This document shows, in pieces, positions 46,001 to 58,691 of a stretch of DNA of 64,000 nt (position 1 is the stretch's first letter; every line of letters starts with the position of its first letter). A program made the translations under genes and the position numbers. Location: NCBI GenBank assembly GCA_037102815.1, contig BTPP01000006.1, positions 2,046,001 through 2,110,000 on the forward strand, read 5' to 3'. Origin of the DNA: Neurospora intermedia (taxonomy: Eukaryota; Ascomycota; Sordariomycetes; Sordariales; Sordariaceae). Under the pieces are notes generated by a model that was given only the letters and a program-made list of their open reading frames with translations, was not told the DNA's origin and made no database searches.

Positions 46001-49000
46001 AGATCTTGAAGGATCAGTCTTTAGTCCAGTGGCACGGAAACGTTGTCGATGCCATCATGAGCATTTTCATCACACTGGGACTGAAGTGTGTACAGTTCCT
46101 TGATCGTGTGGTCCCCGCCTTCATATCAGTTATCCGTGCGTCGAGCAACGCCCGACTTGAGTTCTACTTCAATCACTTAAGCAGGCTGGTCAGTATCGTT
46201 CGCCAACACATCCGAGTCTATCTCAAGGACATCATCGATGTTCTTCAGGAGTACTGGCACACAACTCTCGCGCTTCAGAGCACTATCCTGGGGCTGATAG
46301 AGTCAATCTCGCGGTCTCTTGAGGGCGAGTTCAAGATTTACCTCGCCAAGTTACTCCCACTTATGCTGGGCGTGCTCGAGAAGGATGTTAGCACGAAGCG
46401 GCAACCTAGCGAGAAAGTGTTCCATGCGTTCCTGGTATTTGGCTCAAGCGCCGAAGAGTACATGCATCTGATAATCCCAGTTATTGTACGCCTCTTCGAC
46501 AGTCACAGCCAGCCATTGTTCCTTCGGAAATCGGCTATCGAGACGATCGGCAAGCTTTCGAGCATGGTGAACTTGAACGACTACGCGTCAAAGATCATCC
46601 ATCCTCTGACTCGTGTACTGGCTAGTGGCGAGCCGAGTCTTCGGGTTGCGGCTTTGGATACACTTTGCGCCCTTATGCTACAACTAGGACGCGACTACTT
46701 GCATTTCGAGCACACGGTCGACAAGGCGATCTCCATGTATGCCATCCAGCACTCGAATTATGAAAAGGCTATCGAGAAGCTAAAGAAGGGCGAGGCCCTC
46801 CCACAAAATCTCGCTCCTCGGTTTGAAGACATCTCCATGGAGGGCTTTGCTGCCGAAAACAACCCGCCCAAGAAGTTGACCCTGAATCCGGTGCATCTCA
46901 AGCAAGTGTGGGAAACAAAGGGCAAGTCCACCAAGGACGATTGGCATGAGTGGTTCAGGAAGTTTAGCACAACTCTTCTTACCGAGTCGCCGAACCATTC
47001 CTTGCGTGCTTGTGCCAGCTTGGCCAGCAACTACCAGCCTCTTGCGCGTGAGCTCTTCAACTCGGCCTTCGTGTCCTGCTGGAGCGAGCTTTATGAACAG
47101 TTCCAGGTATGTCAGCGCGGTACTTATAATGATCCGAGCCGGATACTAACAGCTTGTCAAACAGGAGGACTTGATCACTAACATTGAGAATACGATCAAA
47201 TCGGAGAACGTGCCACCGGATCTCCTTGGCCAGCTCCTCAACCTCGCTGAGTTTATGGAGCACGATGATAAGGCGCTGCCTATCGACATCAGAGTATTGG
47301 GACGTGAGGCCGCACGTTGTCACGCATACGCAAAGGCTCTTCACTATAAAGAGCTTGAGTTTTTGCAGGACCATAATAGTGGTGCAGTGGAGGCTTTGAT
47401 TGTCATCAACAACCAGCTTCAGCAATCCGATGCTGCCATCGGTATCCTTCGCAAAGTGAAGACTTACAGGGAGGGTATCCAGTTGCGCGAGAGTTGGTTC
47501 GAGAAGCTCGAGCGTTGGGACGAGGCCCTCAACTTCTACTGCCAACGCGAGCGCGAAATTCCCGAGGACCAGCCTGTTCCTGTCGACATTGTGATGGGCA
47601 AGATGCGTTGTTATCATGCTCTTGGCGAATGGGATTCCCTAGCTACGCTTGCTGGAAAGACCTGGGCCAATTCGGCACCTGAGATTCAGCGACGCATTGC
47701 TCCATTGGCCACAACTGCTGCCTGGGGTCTCGGCAAATGGGACTCGATGGACAGCTACCTTCAGTCAATGAAGCGCTTCTCCCCAGATAGAGCCTTCTTC
47801 GGTGCGATTCTGGCCCTTCACCGCAACCAGTTCAGGGAGGCTATGGCATGCATCGAGCAAGCTCGCGAAGGACTGGATACCGAGCTTAGTGCGCTTGTTA
47901 GCGAGTCTTACAACCGGGCTTATCAGGTTGTAGTACGGGTTCAGATGCTCGCGGAGCTGGAAGAGCTCATTGTCTACAAGCAATGTGACGGAGAGAAGCA
48001 GGCTACCATGCGCAAAACCTGGGAGACTCGTCTCAAGGGCTGCCAGCGCAATGTCGAAGTATGGCAACGCATGCTGCGTTTGAGATCGCTTGTCATGACT
48101 CCGCAGGAGAACATGCATATGTGGACCAAGTTTGCCAACCTTTGTCGCAAGTCGGGCCGCATGGGACTCGCCGAAAAGTCACTCAAGCAGCTTATTGGAA
48201 CCGACTCGCCGTTGGACTCCGTCATTCCTTACTGGCATGACCGCCACCCCGGCCCGGTCGGCAACAGAATCGCGTCTCCGATCTTGTATGCGGTTCTGAA
48301 GTTCCAGTGGGAGATTGGACAGTCACCAGGATTCCGCAATTCGGAGCACAGGGTTGCCGAGAAGACGCTGTACTGCTTGCAGAGGTTCACGCAGGAGACT
48401 GCGCACCGCGTTGAGACCTCGCGTATGCACATGGCTGCCCATGCACAGAACGGCATGGAGGTGCAAAACCAGCCAGGGTTTGCCGAGTTTAATGAAGACA
48501 TGTTGCATCCACAGCAACAGAAACACTGGCTTGAGCAGACTGTCTTGCTTGCCAAGTGCTATCTACGCCAGGGTGAGTGGATGGTATCGCTAAACAAGGA
48601 CGATTGGCAGCAGAGATACCGCGCCGAAGTCCTTGACTGTTACTACAAGGCTACCCACTACAACAACAAGTGGTATAAGGCTTGGCACGCATGGGCTCTG
48701 GCCAACTTCGAAGTCGTTCAGTACCTGACAGGAAACCGTGAGGTTGACGTGCGCAACAATGGGGAGCAGAATTACATCATTCAATACGTGGTGCCTGCTG
48801 TTCGCGGATTCTTTGAATCCATCGCGCTGTCCTCTGGCAGCTCTTTGCAGGACACTCTGCGCCTCTTGGCCTTGTGGCTCACTCACGGTGGCCACATTGA
48901 CGTCCATAACGCCGTCACTGAAGGGTTTACGCGTGTTAGTGTTGATACCTGGCTTGAGGTCATACCCCAGTTGATCGCCAGAATCAACCAGCCTCACAAG

Positions 49001-50960
49001 AGGGTGCAGCAGTCAGTTCATGGGTTACTGGCCGACGTTGGTCGTGCTCACCCCCAGGCGTTGGTGTATCCGTTGACAGTCGCAAGAAAGTCCTGGCACA
49101 ACACGCGTAGGGTACGGTCGGCCAACCAAATTCTTGAAAGTATGCGTCAGCACAGTCTCCGGCTTGTTGAGCAAGCGGAGATTGTCAGTGGTGAGCTCAT
49201 TCGCGTCGCTGTGCTATGGCACGAGTTGTGGCACGAAGCCCTCGAGGAAGCTTCGCGCTTGTACTTTGGCGACCACAACATTGAGGGCATGTTTGCCACT
49301 CTCGAGCCGCTTCACGAGTTGCTGGAGGCTGGCCCGCAAACCCTTAGAGAGATCTCTTTCGCCCAGACCTTTGGTCGTGATTTGAGCGAAGCGCGGGATT
49401 GGTGCCGTCAGTATCAAGAGACACAAGACTCCAATGACCTTAACCAGGCATGGGATCTTTACTACACGGTGTTCCGTCGTATCACCCGCCAACTTCCGCA
49501 GATGACCTCCCTCGAGTTGGCTTACTGCTCGCCTAATTTGCTAAACGCCAAGGATCTCGAACTTGCTGTGCCCGGAACGTACCGCAGTGGCCAGGAGGTT
49601 GTTAGGATCATGTCTTTTGACGCCACCTTCAGCGTGATCAGCTCCAAACAGCGGCCTCGCAAGCTCGATATCGTTGGCAGCGACGGCAAGACATACACTT
49701 TCCTTCTCAAGGGACACGAAGATATCCGCCAAGATGAGCGTGTCATGCAGCTGTTCGGTCTTTGCAATACTTTGTTGGCCAACGACTCTGAATGCTTCAA
49801 ACGACACCTCAACATTCAGCGATACCCGGCTATTCCTCTTTCACAGAACTCTGGTCTTCTCGGCTGGGTCCCCAACAGTGACACTGTCCATCAGTTGATT
49901 CGGGAGTACAGAGATTCCAGAAAAATTCTCCTTAACATTGAGCATCGTATCATGTTGCAGATGGCTCCCGACTACGACAACCTTACGCTTATGCAAAAGG
50001 TTGAGGTCTTTGGATATGCTCTTGATAATACCACTGGCCAAGATCTGTACCGTGTCCTGTGGCTGAAGAGCAAGTCTTCTGAGGCCTGGCTGGATCGGAG
50101 AACAAACTACACACGTTCTCTTGGTGTCATGTCGATGGTCGGCTACATCCTCGGCTTGGGTGATCGCCATCCTAGCAACTTGATGCTTGACCGTATCACG
50201 GGCAAGATCATCCACATTGATTTCGGTGACTGCTTCGAAGTAGCCATGAAGCGCGAGAAGTATCCTGAGCGGGTGCCGTTCAGACTGACTCGCATGCTCA
50301 CATATGCTATGGAAGTTAGTAACATAGAGGGTAGTTTCCGTACCACCTGTGAGCATGTGATGAGGGTGTTGCGCGAAAACAAGGAGAGTGTCATGGCTGT
50401 CCTTGAAGCTGTAAGTATCCTTTGCATGTTCCTTTCTTAACGGGATTGCTAACTGATACGCGAAATAGTTCATTCACGATCCTTTGCTCAACTGGCGCTT
50501 GACCAACCCCACCAGCCCGCCCGGTCCCAACTTCAACGCCGAGCGAGAGGTCGCCATGCCTGGTGGCCCTGGTCCGCGCGCCCGCAGGCCATCAATCCTT
50601 GACGCTCCCGTGGCACCTACCGAGTTCCTTGCCGCGCAGGCTGCTCCTGGCGCGGATGGGCATGGAATGGGGATGTCCGCTAACCCCGGACGCTCCCGTG
50701 CCCGCACCAATTCGTCTGCCATCTATCCGACTGGTAGCAGCATGGTTAATGGCCATGGAAACAACCAGCAAGAGCAACAGGAGGTTCAGAACGCGCGCGC
50801 CCTCGAGGTTTTGGACAGAGTGCAGCAGAAGCTCACTGGTCGCGACTTCAAGCCTCATGAGGAGCTCAACGTTACTGATCAGGTTAACAAGCTGATCATC
50901 GAGGCCACCAAGCTTGAGAACTTGTGCCAGCACTACATAGGATGGTGCAGTTTCTGGTAA
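43082..50960 (+). CDS. tor: TOR serine/threonine kinase
   Basis: Five exons (43082-44624, 44777-45666, 45868-47106, 47165-50410, 50469-50960) give 2469 residues, the normal TOR size. The protein is the catalytic core of TORC1 and TORC2, controlling growth in response to nutrients. HEAT repeats fill about residues 1-1250 and the FAT domain about 1300-1880. The FRB domain (about 1905-2005) carries [19 protein letters not shown], with the Ser that rapamycin resistance mutations alter. The kinase domain shows [18 protein letters not shown] (about 2070), the catalytic [10 protein letters not shown] (about 2222) and HIDFGDCFE (about 2243). The FATC tail ends [10 protein letters not shown]. Intron 2 (45667-45867) is placed by joining DPYKHQ to VEERTDDN, as in other fungal TORs, with a perfect GACTAAC branch point; it is a multiple of three. 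A long insert between kinase and FATC is Ala/Pro-rich. Confidence 0.97.
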
Positions 50961-51383
50961 ACAGTCTTTAGGGAGATGAAAACAGGACGTTGGGATATGG
51001 TTCATCGAAAGCTTTGGTGGCTGGTGGTCCTAGACTTGCTATAACTTTGCTATAACTTGCTATAAAGGTGAAACAGGGGGATTAGAATACTGGTTGAAAT
51101 GGTGCTATAGGTGAACTGGGGCGGTTTTTGATGGGAACAAGCGAGATCATCTAGTTGGCGTTGGGGGAGTGGTTACATAGGCACTTTTGCGTTGTTTAGT
51201 CTGGGTAGATGTTCATTTCATGTTTCTAATAGAGCGCGTATTCAAAAGCCGGCTGTTTGCCTGCGGTGAAACATGAAGTGATCTCGAACTGATTAAATGC
51301 CTCCTGAAGCAACTTTTTTTCATCCTCGTCCCCGGCAACTAGGGTCATATCAAACAAGATATTGGCCGATGCACACCCTCGTT
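50961..51383. other. Intergenic between convergent genes
   Basis: This is the 3' flank of tor. Three near-tandem copies of TTGCTATAA lie at about 51036-51065. I see no gene. Confidence 0.5.
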
Positions 51384-52719
51384 TCAAAGAATAGGGAGCA
51401 TGAAGCCAACCATTCCTACAACCGCACTTAGAACCAGCCTGACCGATACCGACAGCACACCAGCTCCTCCCGGCTGCGTAACATCTCCCGCCGAAAGTCC
51501 CGTGGACTGCGCAGCCCGCGTCGAAGTCAAAGTACTTGACGTCGTGGAGCTCATTGGCGTGCTAGACGGTGCAGTCACATCATCAGTCCCATCATCGACG
51601 CTGAGAGTTGGACGAACCGGCATCGTCGCTCCCGGGTGGCCACCGCCGCTACCAAAATCCTCTGTCTGCACTGGTGGCGCGGCGACGGAAGAAGAAGAAG
51701 ACGATGTCACCGCCGGTGCCTGCGTCCGAGTTGTCGTCGTGGGCGCGGGATTGGAACCACCGCTACCACCACCTCCGCCAGAGCCGCTGCCTCCTGAACT
51801 GCTGCAGGTCCTACCGTTTCTGCAGCAGCCGGTTTCTGTGCAGTAGAAGCCGGACTGGATGGTTCATTCCCGTCAGTTGCTTTCTATACGAAATGGCAAT
51901 CGACTGGCATGTCAAAGGGGGGTCAACTCACATCGCAATACCACCCTTCGCCGGTAGCGCAGCAGACACTTCTCAGCGGCATGCACCAGCCGACATCACA
52001 GTTTTCCTTTCCCGCGGCACTGCAGGTGTTGGAACCGCTACCACCACTTCCTTCTCCTCCTCCTCCTCCGCTACCGCCCCCGCCTCCGCTCCCTCCACCA
52101 CCTGAACCAACAGCGCAAGTTCCGTGGTCGGTACAACTTTCGCCGGCGTCACAATAGCCATGGTCGGGACAGCAGACGGCACCCGCGGGCATACAACTGT
52201 TGAGAAAGAGAACAAAGAAAGAGTCAGCACCAGAATTGACTTTGACTTTGATCGATCGCAAGAGGACCTGGGAAACGGCAACTATGTCTAGTTTCTTACC
52301 CATTACCACAAAGTACCTTTCCAGCATCACACCCACCACCAGGCGAACAGGTCTTGCCAATCGGACAACAGGTATCTCTTACGGTGCAGTATTCGCCTGG
52401 GTCGCAGTATCCTTTGCTAGAATATGGTCAAGAACCGTCAGTCCATCATTGTCCGCATAGCAGCACCCTTTGTCTTTTTTTTTCCGCCGCAAAAGTTGGA
52501 TGGATCAATCACATACCCAGAGCAGCAAGTACTAGCCAAAGGCATACACCCGATTCCACATGTCGTCTCTCCTATACCACAACCCGCCGCAGTGCTACTG
52601 GTACCGATGGCAACGAGACCTTGTTGGTTTGGGTTGGGCGAGGTACCAGGCACGGTGGGAAGCCGTTCGTAGGCGAGTCCGCCTAGGAGGGCGCGGACGG
52701 CTAGAGTTTGCATACGCAT
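51384..52719 (-). CDS. Cysteine-rich, Gly/Ser-rich GPI-anchored cell-wall protein
   Basis: Four exons (52517-52719, 52300-52416, 51932-52196, 51384-51854) give 351 residues; all three splice joins fall inside or beside the Cys repeats and keep them intact. A short signal-like N-terminus (QTLAVRALLGGLA) is followed by repeated Cys modules of the form CGxGCMP-CC-GYCD-GE-C. Examples are GCGIGETTCGIGCMPLASTCC, then GYCDPGEYCTVRDTCCPIGKTC, then CMPAGAVCCPDHGYCDAGESC, and after a Gly/Ser linker CDVGWCMPLRSVCC and YCTETGCCRNGRTC. A Thr/Ser-rich stalk and a C-terminal hydrophobic tail (VRLVLSAVVGMVGFMLPIL) indicate a GPI anchor. I do not know a named family. The CC-spaced modules recall granulin-like or chitin-binding folds, but I assign no function. 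Confidence 0.8.
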
Positions 52720-54786
52720 CTCGTCTTGGGCTTGATTGTCGTTTTTCGGTTATGAGAACAAGGTGACGGGAGTAAGTAAGCCGCTTTGGAGCTGAGCTCA
52801 CGTTTGAGCGAAGGATTGGTTCGTCGGGAAGTCTCAAGCTGAGAGTGAAAACACCAAACCTATAACCACGACCAAGAAAGGTGTAACCCAACCGCAAGTC
52901 TGGACGCAATGAACTATTTATACCTTCTTTTCCATCTCTTCATCACCCCAACCACCACACCGCGTCCAGCCGTCCACATCCATCCACTCATGGCTTTCGG
53001 TGACTCCGCGAAATTTGTACGTCCACTAAGGCCGTCCGTCTACACCATCCACGCCAATAAGTAGGTATTCTAGCCCGCATCACTTGACCTCAAACAGAGT
53101 GTCAACCACTGCACGGTTCTGCACCTAGCACCGCACCAATCCAGGGTTGCCATGGGCCCGTACCACTTCAAGGGAACAAGATCAACGGTCCCCAAGCCTT
53201 GATAACCAGGGGACTCCTAGCTCAACTCTGTGCTGTGCTGTGCAGTCCATACGAAGTATAGTCTAACACAATGCAGATCATCTCCAAACAGGCCTGTGTA
53301 GGTAGCAAAGAGCCATTTCCTTACTTACCTCGCAACCCATCACTTTTTATTTACTTTTTAATTCTATTTTTCAGCCATACAAGCCACTTATTTTATTTCA
53401 TGCCCAGCTTCACCATCCACTAACATCACATCTCATATCAAAGTTTCTATTCACTCACATAGGTACATCAAACGTCCAGGGTCCAAAGGGAAATTACCAG
53501 GACCACCCAGGCCCATCCGAACTAGGTCTCTACAATGATAAATAAGGCTGGAGCAAGCTCAGCACATGTCACATGTCCAACATCAAAGAAGAGCAGTACC
53601 TCTACAGTATGTACCCCGTCAATCTACTTTCCCCCCCTTCCCCCCTGTGGTGGCGTTCAACAATCACCTTTCCTCACCTTTCCTCAAGTTACCAGGGGGC
53701 TCTCCTCCTCCTCCTCCTCCTCCTCCTCCAACAAATATATGCGAGTACACTACTGTATCTGGGGAAAGACGAAGCTACCCAGGATAGGGGTCTTAAGGGC
53801 GTGTGTGACACTAAGATCTACGCAGTAAGGGTCCATTGCAGTGCATGCCAAGACCTGCTTGCTTACTCGTGAATCGGAGCAATTTCATGCCGTTCGTGGC
53901 TTTTTTTCAGCCCTAAAGCTTATTTGGGGTTTAGGCCAATGGAAGATCTTTTTTTGAAGAAAACTGTTTGAGCAAGCTGGGGTTGCCAAACATGACCAAG
54001 ATCTGGGAACATAGGGGTGGTGTAACGATGGGTACCGGGTTGATTTGTGGTCGGGCGTAATGGTGCCTGATTTCAAAATAGAACGTTGACGAGAGGGCGG
54101 AAGGAACTGTTTGGCTGGGAGGATATATGCAAGGGGATTAGATGCGTAATTGGTGTGTTGTGGCTGGCAAGTTATTGTCTTGTCTTATCTACGGGCAACG
54201 ATGGACATTTTCTCTCACTTCAAGAATGGTGGTGATGGGAAAATGAATGTCATAACTCCTGTAGATAATGTTTACGCTACTTGTTTAATACCCATGTTAC
54301 CCAAAGAGATTCCAACCTTATTTCTTGAAACTTCACAAACGTTAACGTATGTCTGAATGCTCCAGTGGGAACATGAATCCAATCTGCTTCTGCCCTCGTT
54401 GTGCATTATGCCGCCATTTTCCCCCCGTTGAGTTTTTCTTTCACTTTCTGTAAACCATCGCAAACACCCCCATCAGCACCGATTTCATGAATCATTCGTC
54501 TTTCTTCCTTAACCAACCAACCAGATAATCACCTGGAAAGTGTGCAGAGCTGTGAATATCTTTCATTCTTTATTTTTATTTTTATTTTTATTTTTATTTT
54601 TATTATTTAATTTTTTTTCCCCTTCGCTGATGATATCAAGATTTCTTCAACACCGAACACAGGCGTTTTGCCGTTCATGTCCGCCTCCCCGCAGCAGAAG
54701 AAGTCTCGTTCTTAGAGTGCTGGTATTCCCGCGAAGGAGTAGTAGCGAGTACTACCTACCAACCTTTGCTGCCCTGGCTTCCCCCC
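52720..54786. other. Intergenic, 2.1 kb
   Basis: This is the promoter of the GPI-anchored protein gene and the 3' flank of the coiled-coil gene. It holds a CTC trinucleotide run at about 53701-53730 and an ATTTTT hexamer array (listed separately). No gene is seen. Confidence 0.45.
54571..54602. repeat. (ATTTTT)n microsatellite
   Basis: About five tandem ATTTTT hexamers, followed by a slightly degenerate T-rich extension. Confidence 0.85.
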
Positions 54787-56226
54787 TTATTCTTCAGGGT
54801 AGCTTAAAATTCCACCGTTACTGGCGCTTTTCCGGATTCTTCTCTCCTGTTTCCCTTCTTGTTGGGCGGCATTAACGTCTTGACGCCTTCTTTTCGGCTT
54901 TTCGGGCCTTCCCATGCTCTCAGATCCCTCGAAAACTCCGTTGGTCGAGAAATCGAACTGGAAGTCCGTCGGGATGGGAACCGATGTCGGCCCTTGTTGG
55001 TGCTCTTTAAGCCCTGGGTGCTGTTCAAAGCTGTTCCCTATTCCGTTCGGTTCGGGGGGACAGGGTACCGACGGCCAAAATTTCATCAAGTATTCATAAA
55101 ATTGCTGGGTCGACTCCATTGGGGGTTGCAGGACTTGAGGCTGATGGGCTTGGAATTGCGGGGCTTGGAGTTGCTGAGCTTGCATATGAAATTGCTGAGC
55201 TTGGTGCTGCTGAACTTGAAGGTGCTGAGCTTGGAACTGCGGGGCTTGGAGTTGCTGAGCTTGCATAAGGAATTGCTGAGGTTGAAGTTCCTGAGGTTGG
55301 AGTTGCGGAGCTTGGAGTTGCCGAGCTTGGAGTTGTTGGACTCGGCGTTTCTGAGTTTGTTGGAGTTGAGGTTGCTGTATCAACAACTTGGAAACTTTAT
55401 CATTCAACTGCTGGCACATTTCTGACAACCTCCGATTGTCCAACTTCAACTTGATTATTTCGTGCGCCTGTTTTTGATAGTCCGATTCCAGCTTTCGGCG
55501 GCGTTCTTTTTCCTGCGCTAGTTCACTCTCTACTGTCACTGCAGCAGGCGATTTTCCTTGATTGAGAGTCTCCTCCATCTGTTTTTTCAGGTCTCCGAAC
55601 TGGGCCTCGCAATAACTTCTGTTGTCTTGTAGTTGTTTGGCCAGAGATTGGTAGTGGCTGTTCGAGTCCAAATGGATACCTCCAAGCGCTTTTTGAATTT
55701 CATTCAGCTCTTGCCATTGGGCTTGGTCAAATTTCATGACGGATCCCTCAGCCGAGTTGTTGTCGTTTTGAGCTTGATTATCCTCAACAGACGCTTTGGT
55801 ATCCGCGGTACACGCTCGATCAAAGTCGGTGAATGACGACATGAGTTGCCCCTGATCTTGAGCTCCATGTTGTGTCGCCTGTGGCTCGACTGCGTGAGGT
55901 CAGTCTCTGATTACGAAATAGATAAGAGTTGAAGGGCGATTACCTTTGGGCTGGATTTGGAGAAACTCGCTGGATGGGGTAGGCTGCTGAATCGAGCCTT
56001 CATCTAACAATTCCGAGCCCCCCATCCAGTCCAGATTCTCGTACTCGAATGGCTGAAAATGGTCCGTGTCATTGTCAACAAGGGGGCCCATCTCGATCGA
56101 AGAGGTATGCGAGGTAACAGGCGCCATTGTCAATTTTTCTCCATTAGACGGCCGAGACAGCCCCATCCGATTGTCAGTATGAGGTCCCATGTTGTTGGGA
56201 AAGATATGTGACTTGGAAGGCACCAT
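54787..56226 (-). CDS. Gln-rich coiled-coil protein, unknown
   Basis: Two exons (55944-56226 and 54787-55889) give 461 residues; the 54-nt intron joins QIQPKG to VEPQATQHG in frame. The start at 56226 (MVPSKSHIF) is my choice; an in-frame ATG at 56301 would add 25 hydrophobic residues. I recognise no domain family. The N-terminal third is polar and probably disordered. A coiled coil rich in Glu, Lys and Gln spans about residues 150-280 (for example ELAQEKERRRKLESDYQKQ). It is followed by about 90 residues of Gln-rich repeats based on LQAPQ/LQxQQ units, including a 27-residue block present twice. A basic patch near the end (KPKRRR, KQERRIRK) could be a nuclear localisation signal. It could be a bZIP-like or scaffold protein, but no basic region precedes the coil. 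Confidence 0.7.
55120..55370. repeat. Coding minisatellite of about 15-bp units
   Basis: The + strand shows many imperfect copies of a TTGCTGAGCTTGGAG-like unit inside the coiled-coil gene, encoding the LQAPQ-type Gln-rich repeats. Two neighbouring blocks of 81 bp are particularly alike. Confidence 0.75.
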
Positions 56227-58691
56227 GACTATGATTAGATAGGCACCTTCGTGATATGAGTAAGCGAGTATGATTAGCAAGAGATATTGGAGACAATACA
56301 AAAAGTAATGTGACTGATGGTCCTGGTTTTGAGAGAGTCAAGTAATGGTGTGAAGGGGGGTGAAGCAAAAAGAAAAAGGTTTGGGGAGATGGTGTTTAAA
56401 AGGTGGCTTTTCTTGTTTGGGGATGCAGAGATACTTGTAGCTGGAGATGGAGCAGGATGCACTGCTTTCTTTAAAACAATTCCTGGCGAGGCGGCTTGCT
56501 CCTTCCTTACTCTTTCCTTGCTCTTTACTTGCTCTTTCCTTGCATGCTGCGCGCTCTCCTGCCAATTGCCTACATCTTAGCTGCACCCCAACCACGGCAT
56601 CTGAGGGCCAAGAGGCTGCCATGAAAAGGCAGCAATGTTCAGAAACCCCGAAGCACATTATCCCGAGCAGAACTGCTGACATGAGAGCATAAAAAAGAAC
56701 CAGTCATAATACCAAGTCCAAATCGAGCATACAACTTGCTCAATCCTCCACGTCGCCGCTCACATTACTGACTTGCTGAAATATACCGGCGCGCGAGCAT
56801 GATAACTGCAACCACTCGCCATTTAGAAAGACCACCACCACCCCAGATCTTATCAACTCCCGTTTATATTCCGCTGTACTAAGACCACCCTGATCGTTCC
56901 AGCAACTGAACGTACTTCCAGATCATACCTAATTACCTCTCTATCCAACTCTATCTACCTCGCGGCCGCGGTCATAACATCTTACAAATCATGCGTAATT
57001 AATTTATGGAGCAAGCAAGCATCGCAGTGATCATCAGTGCAGGAATAATCACCAACACAAACCAAGGTAGGTACGCACGCACCCGAATGTCCAAAACAAG
57101 TTCAGAGTTCTCAAGCAATCCCTCCTAGGTAGACCTCCTTCTCCAAATCCGTCACCAAACCAGCCTGCACCATCTCCGCTACCTGCACTGGTCCCGCTTA
57201 CTACACAACGAACCTGCTTGACCATCAAATTCCCTACCTACCCACCTACCTACCTACCTACCTACCTACCTACCTACCTACCTACCTACCTACCTACCTA
57301 CCTACCTACCTACCTACCGTATAGACCTCGGCCGGTCAATATCTAGCGAGGTTCCCAGGAAGGCAGGCATGATCTGTAAAAGCGAACTGCCTGAATATGT
57401 GCATTTTCTGCTCACCAAACTGAGCGGGGGAGTCATGTCCCTACCCTGCCGGGAGCAATGTGAATCCGATGTTTCTAATGCGCTCCTGCCTTTTCCCACC
57501 TACCTACCTATCTCGTCAAAGGTATTGGAGGTGACGACATCCAGAATCACCATTTTGCATGTAAATCGATTTTGGTGAGCATGAATGTTGCAGTATGCTT
57601 AGAGACAGGTTATGCCTGATTTCCAAGAAACCTACCTACCTCTAGGTAAATATCAACGGCCCGAGGTCTACGATACACACGTGGGAACTGCAAACTTGAC
57701 AAAGCGGCGTACTTCGTTGAGTCATGCTACCCCCTACATCCTCACCATTCCGTCTACCTGCGGTTCCTGCTACTGTCCCAGTTACTCGTTTCCCGGATGG
57801 CCCTACGTACCTCTATTGTCCCTGGGGAAGAAGAGTAATGCATAGAAGAAACGAGTCACATGTCCCCCGTTCGGTCGTCAAGGGGAAAGTCGGGCAAATT
57901 GGTGCAAACGGTGTTGATGATGCTATCGGTGGTTTTGCTAGCGGGTTAGTAGTCCCGAGGGCAAATTGGAGGACGAGGGGCGGGAAATGTTGGGTTGGGT
58001 ACCTAGGTGTTGAGGATGGGGGAGATGAGGAGGAGGTGGACAAGACGCCAAGGGAATTTGGGGGGGGGGGTGGGGATACAGGAATTGAGAGCGAACGTAG
58101 GTAGGTATGATTGACTCAATGACAGTATATCGTCCAGTTATCAGCAAAAAAGTTACCCTTTTTGAATCCATACTAGGGAGGTTACTATCATTGGTGCAAA
58201 AGAAAACGAAAAGAAAAGGAACGAAAGGAAAAAGACAAAAGTCGGGACTTCACAACAATGATGGAAGATACCGCTTGAAACGCCGTGATACACTACCTAC
58301 GTGCATCTCAATCATATTTCGACACTCAGTATACTGACAAGATTACTTCTAGCACATACTCAATACAATACTTCTGGTTTCCTAATCCATGTTCTCGCCA
58401 ATAAGCTTGGTGTTGCTCATTTCCTTAGCCCTTCATGATTGTTGTAGTCAACTCATCCAACCAAGCCCCAAACAAAGCGTGCGAATCCGCTCGGTAGGTG
58501 TATTGAGCTGGGCATCGTGACCTTTTTCAACATGCTGACTCATAAAAACCCGATTCAGATAGTGAAATACTCAAGACCATCAAACGTCATGTATGTACCC
58601 AACGCAAGTGCTTGACCCCCCATAATCACACTCAATCAAAGACCGCCAACCAGCTGTCTCTTTCCAATACTCCTTCAAGCAAAAAAATCAC
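56227..58691. other. Intergenic, 2.5 kb, rich in simple repeats
   Basis: This lies upstream of the coiled-coil gene and downstream of the zinc-finger gene. It holds the (ACCT)n array, scattered TACCTACC words at about 57501, 57630 and 58290, and a G run at about 58062-58071. Frames here are short and unlike genes. Confidence 0.45.
57244..57318. repeat. (ACCT)n microsatellite, about 19 units
   Basis: A perfect tetranucleotide array of about 75 bp, flanked by degenerate units on its left side. Confidence 0.9.

Noticed and set aside
57244-57318. Telomere-like or centromere-like satellite
   Set aside because: The unit is ACCT, not TTAGGG, and it lies among ordinary genes, so it is a plain microsatellite.
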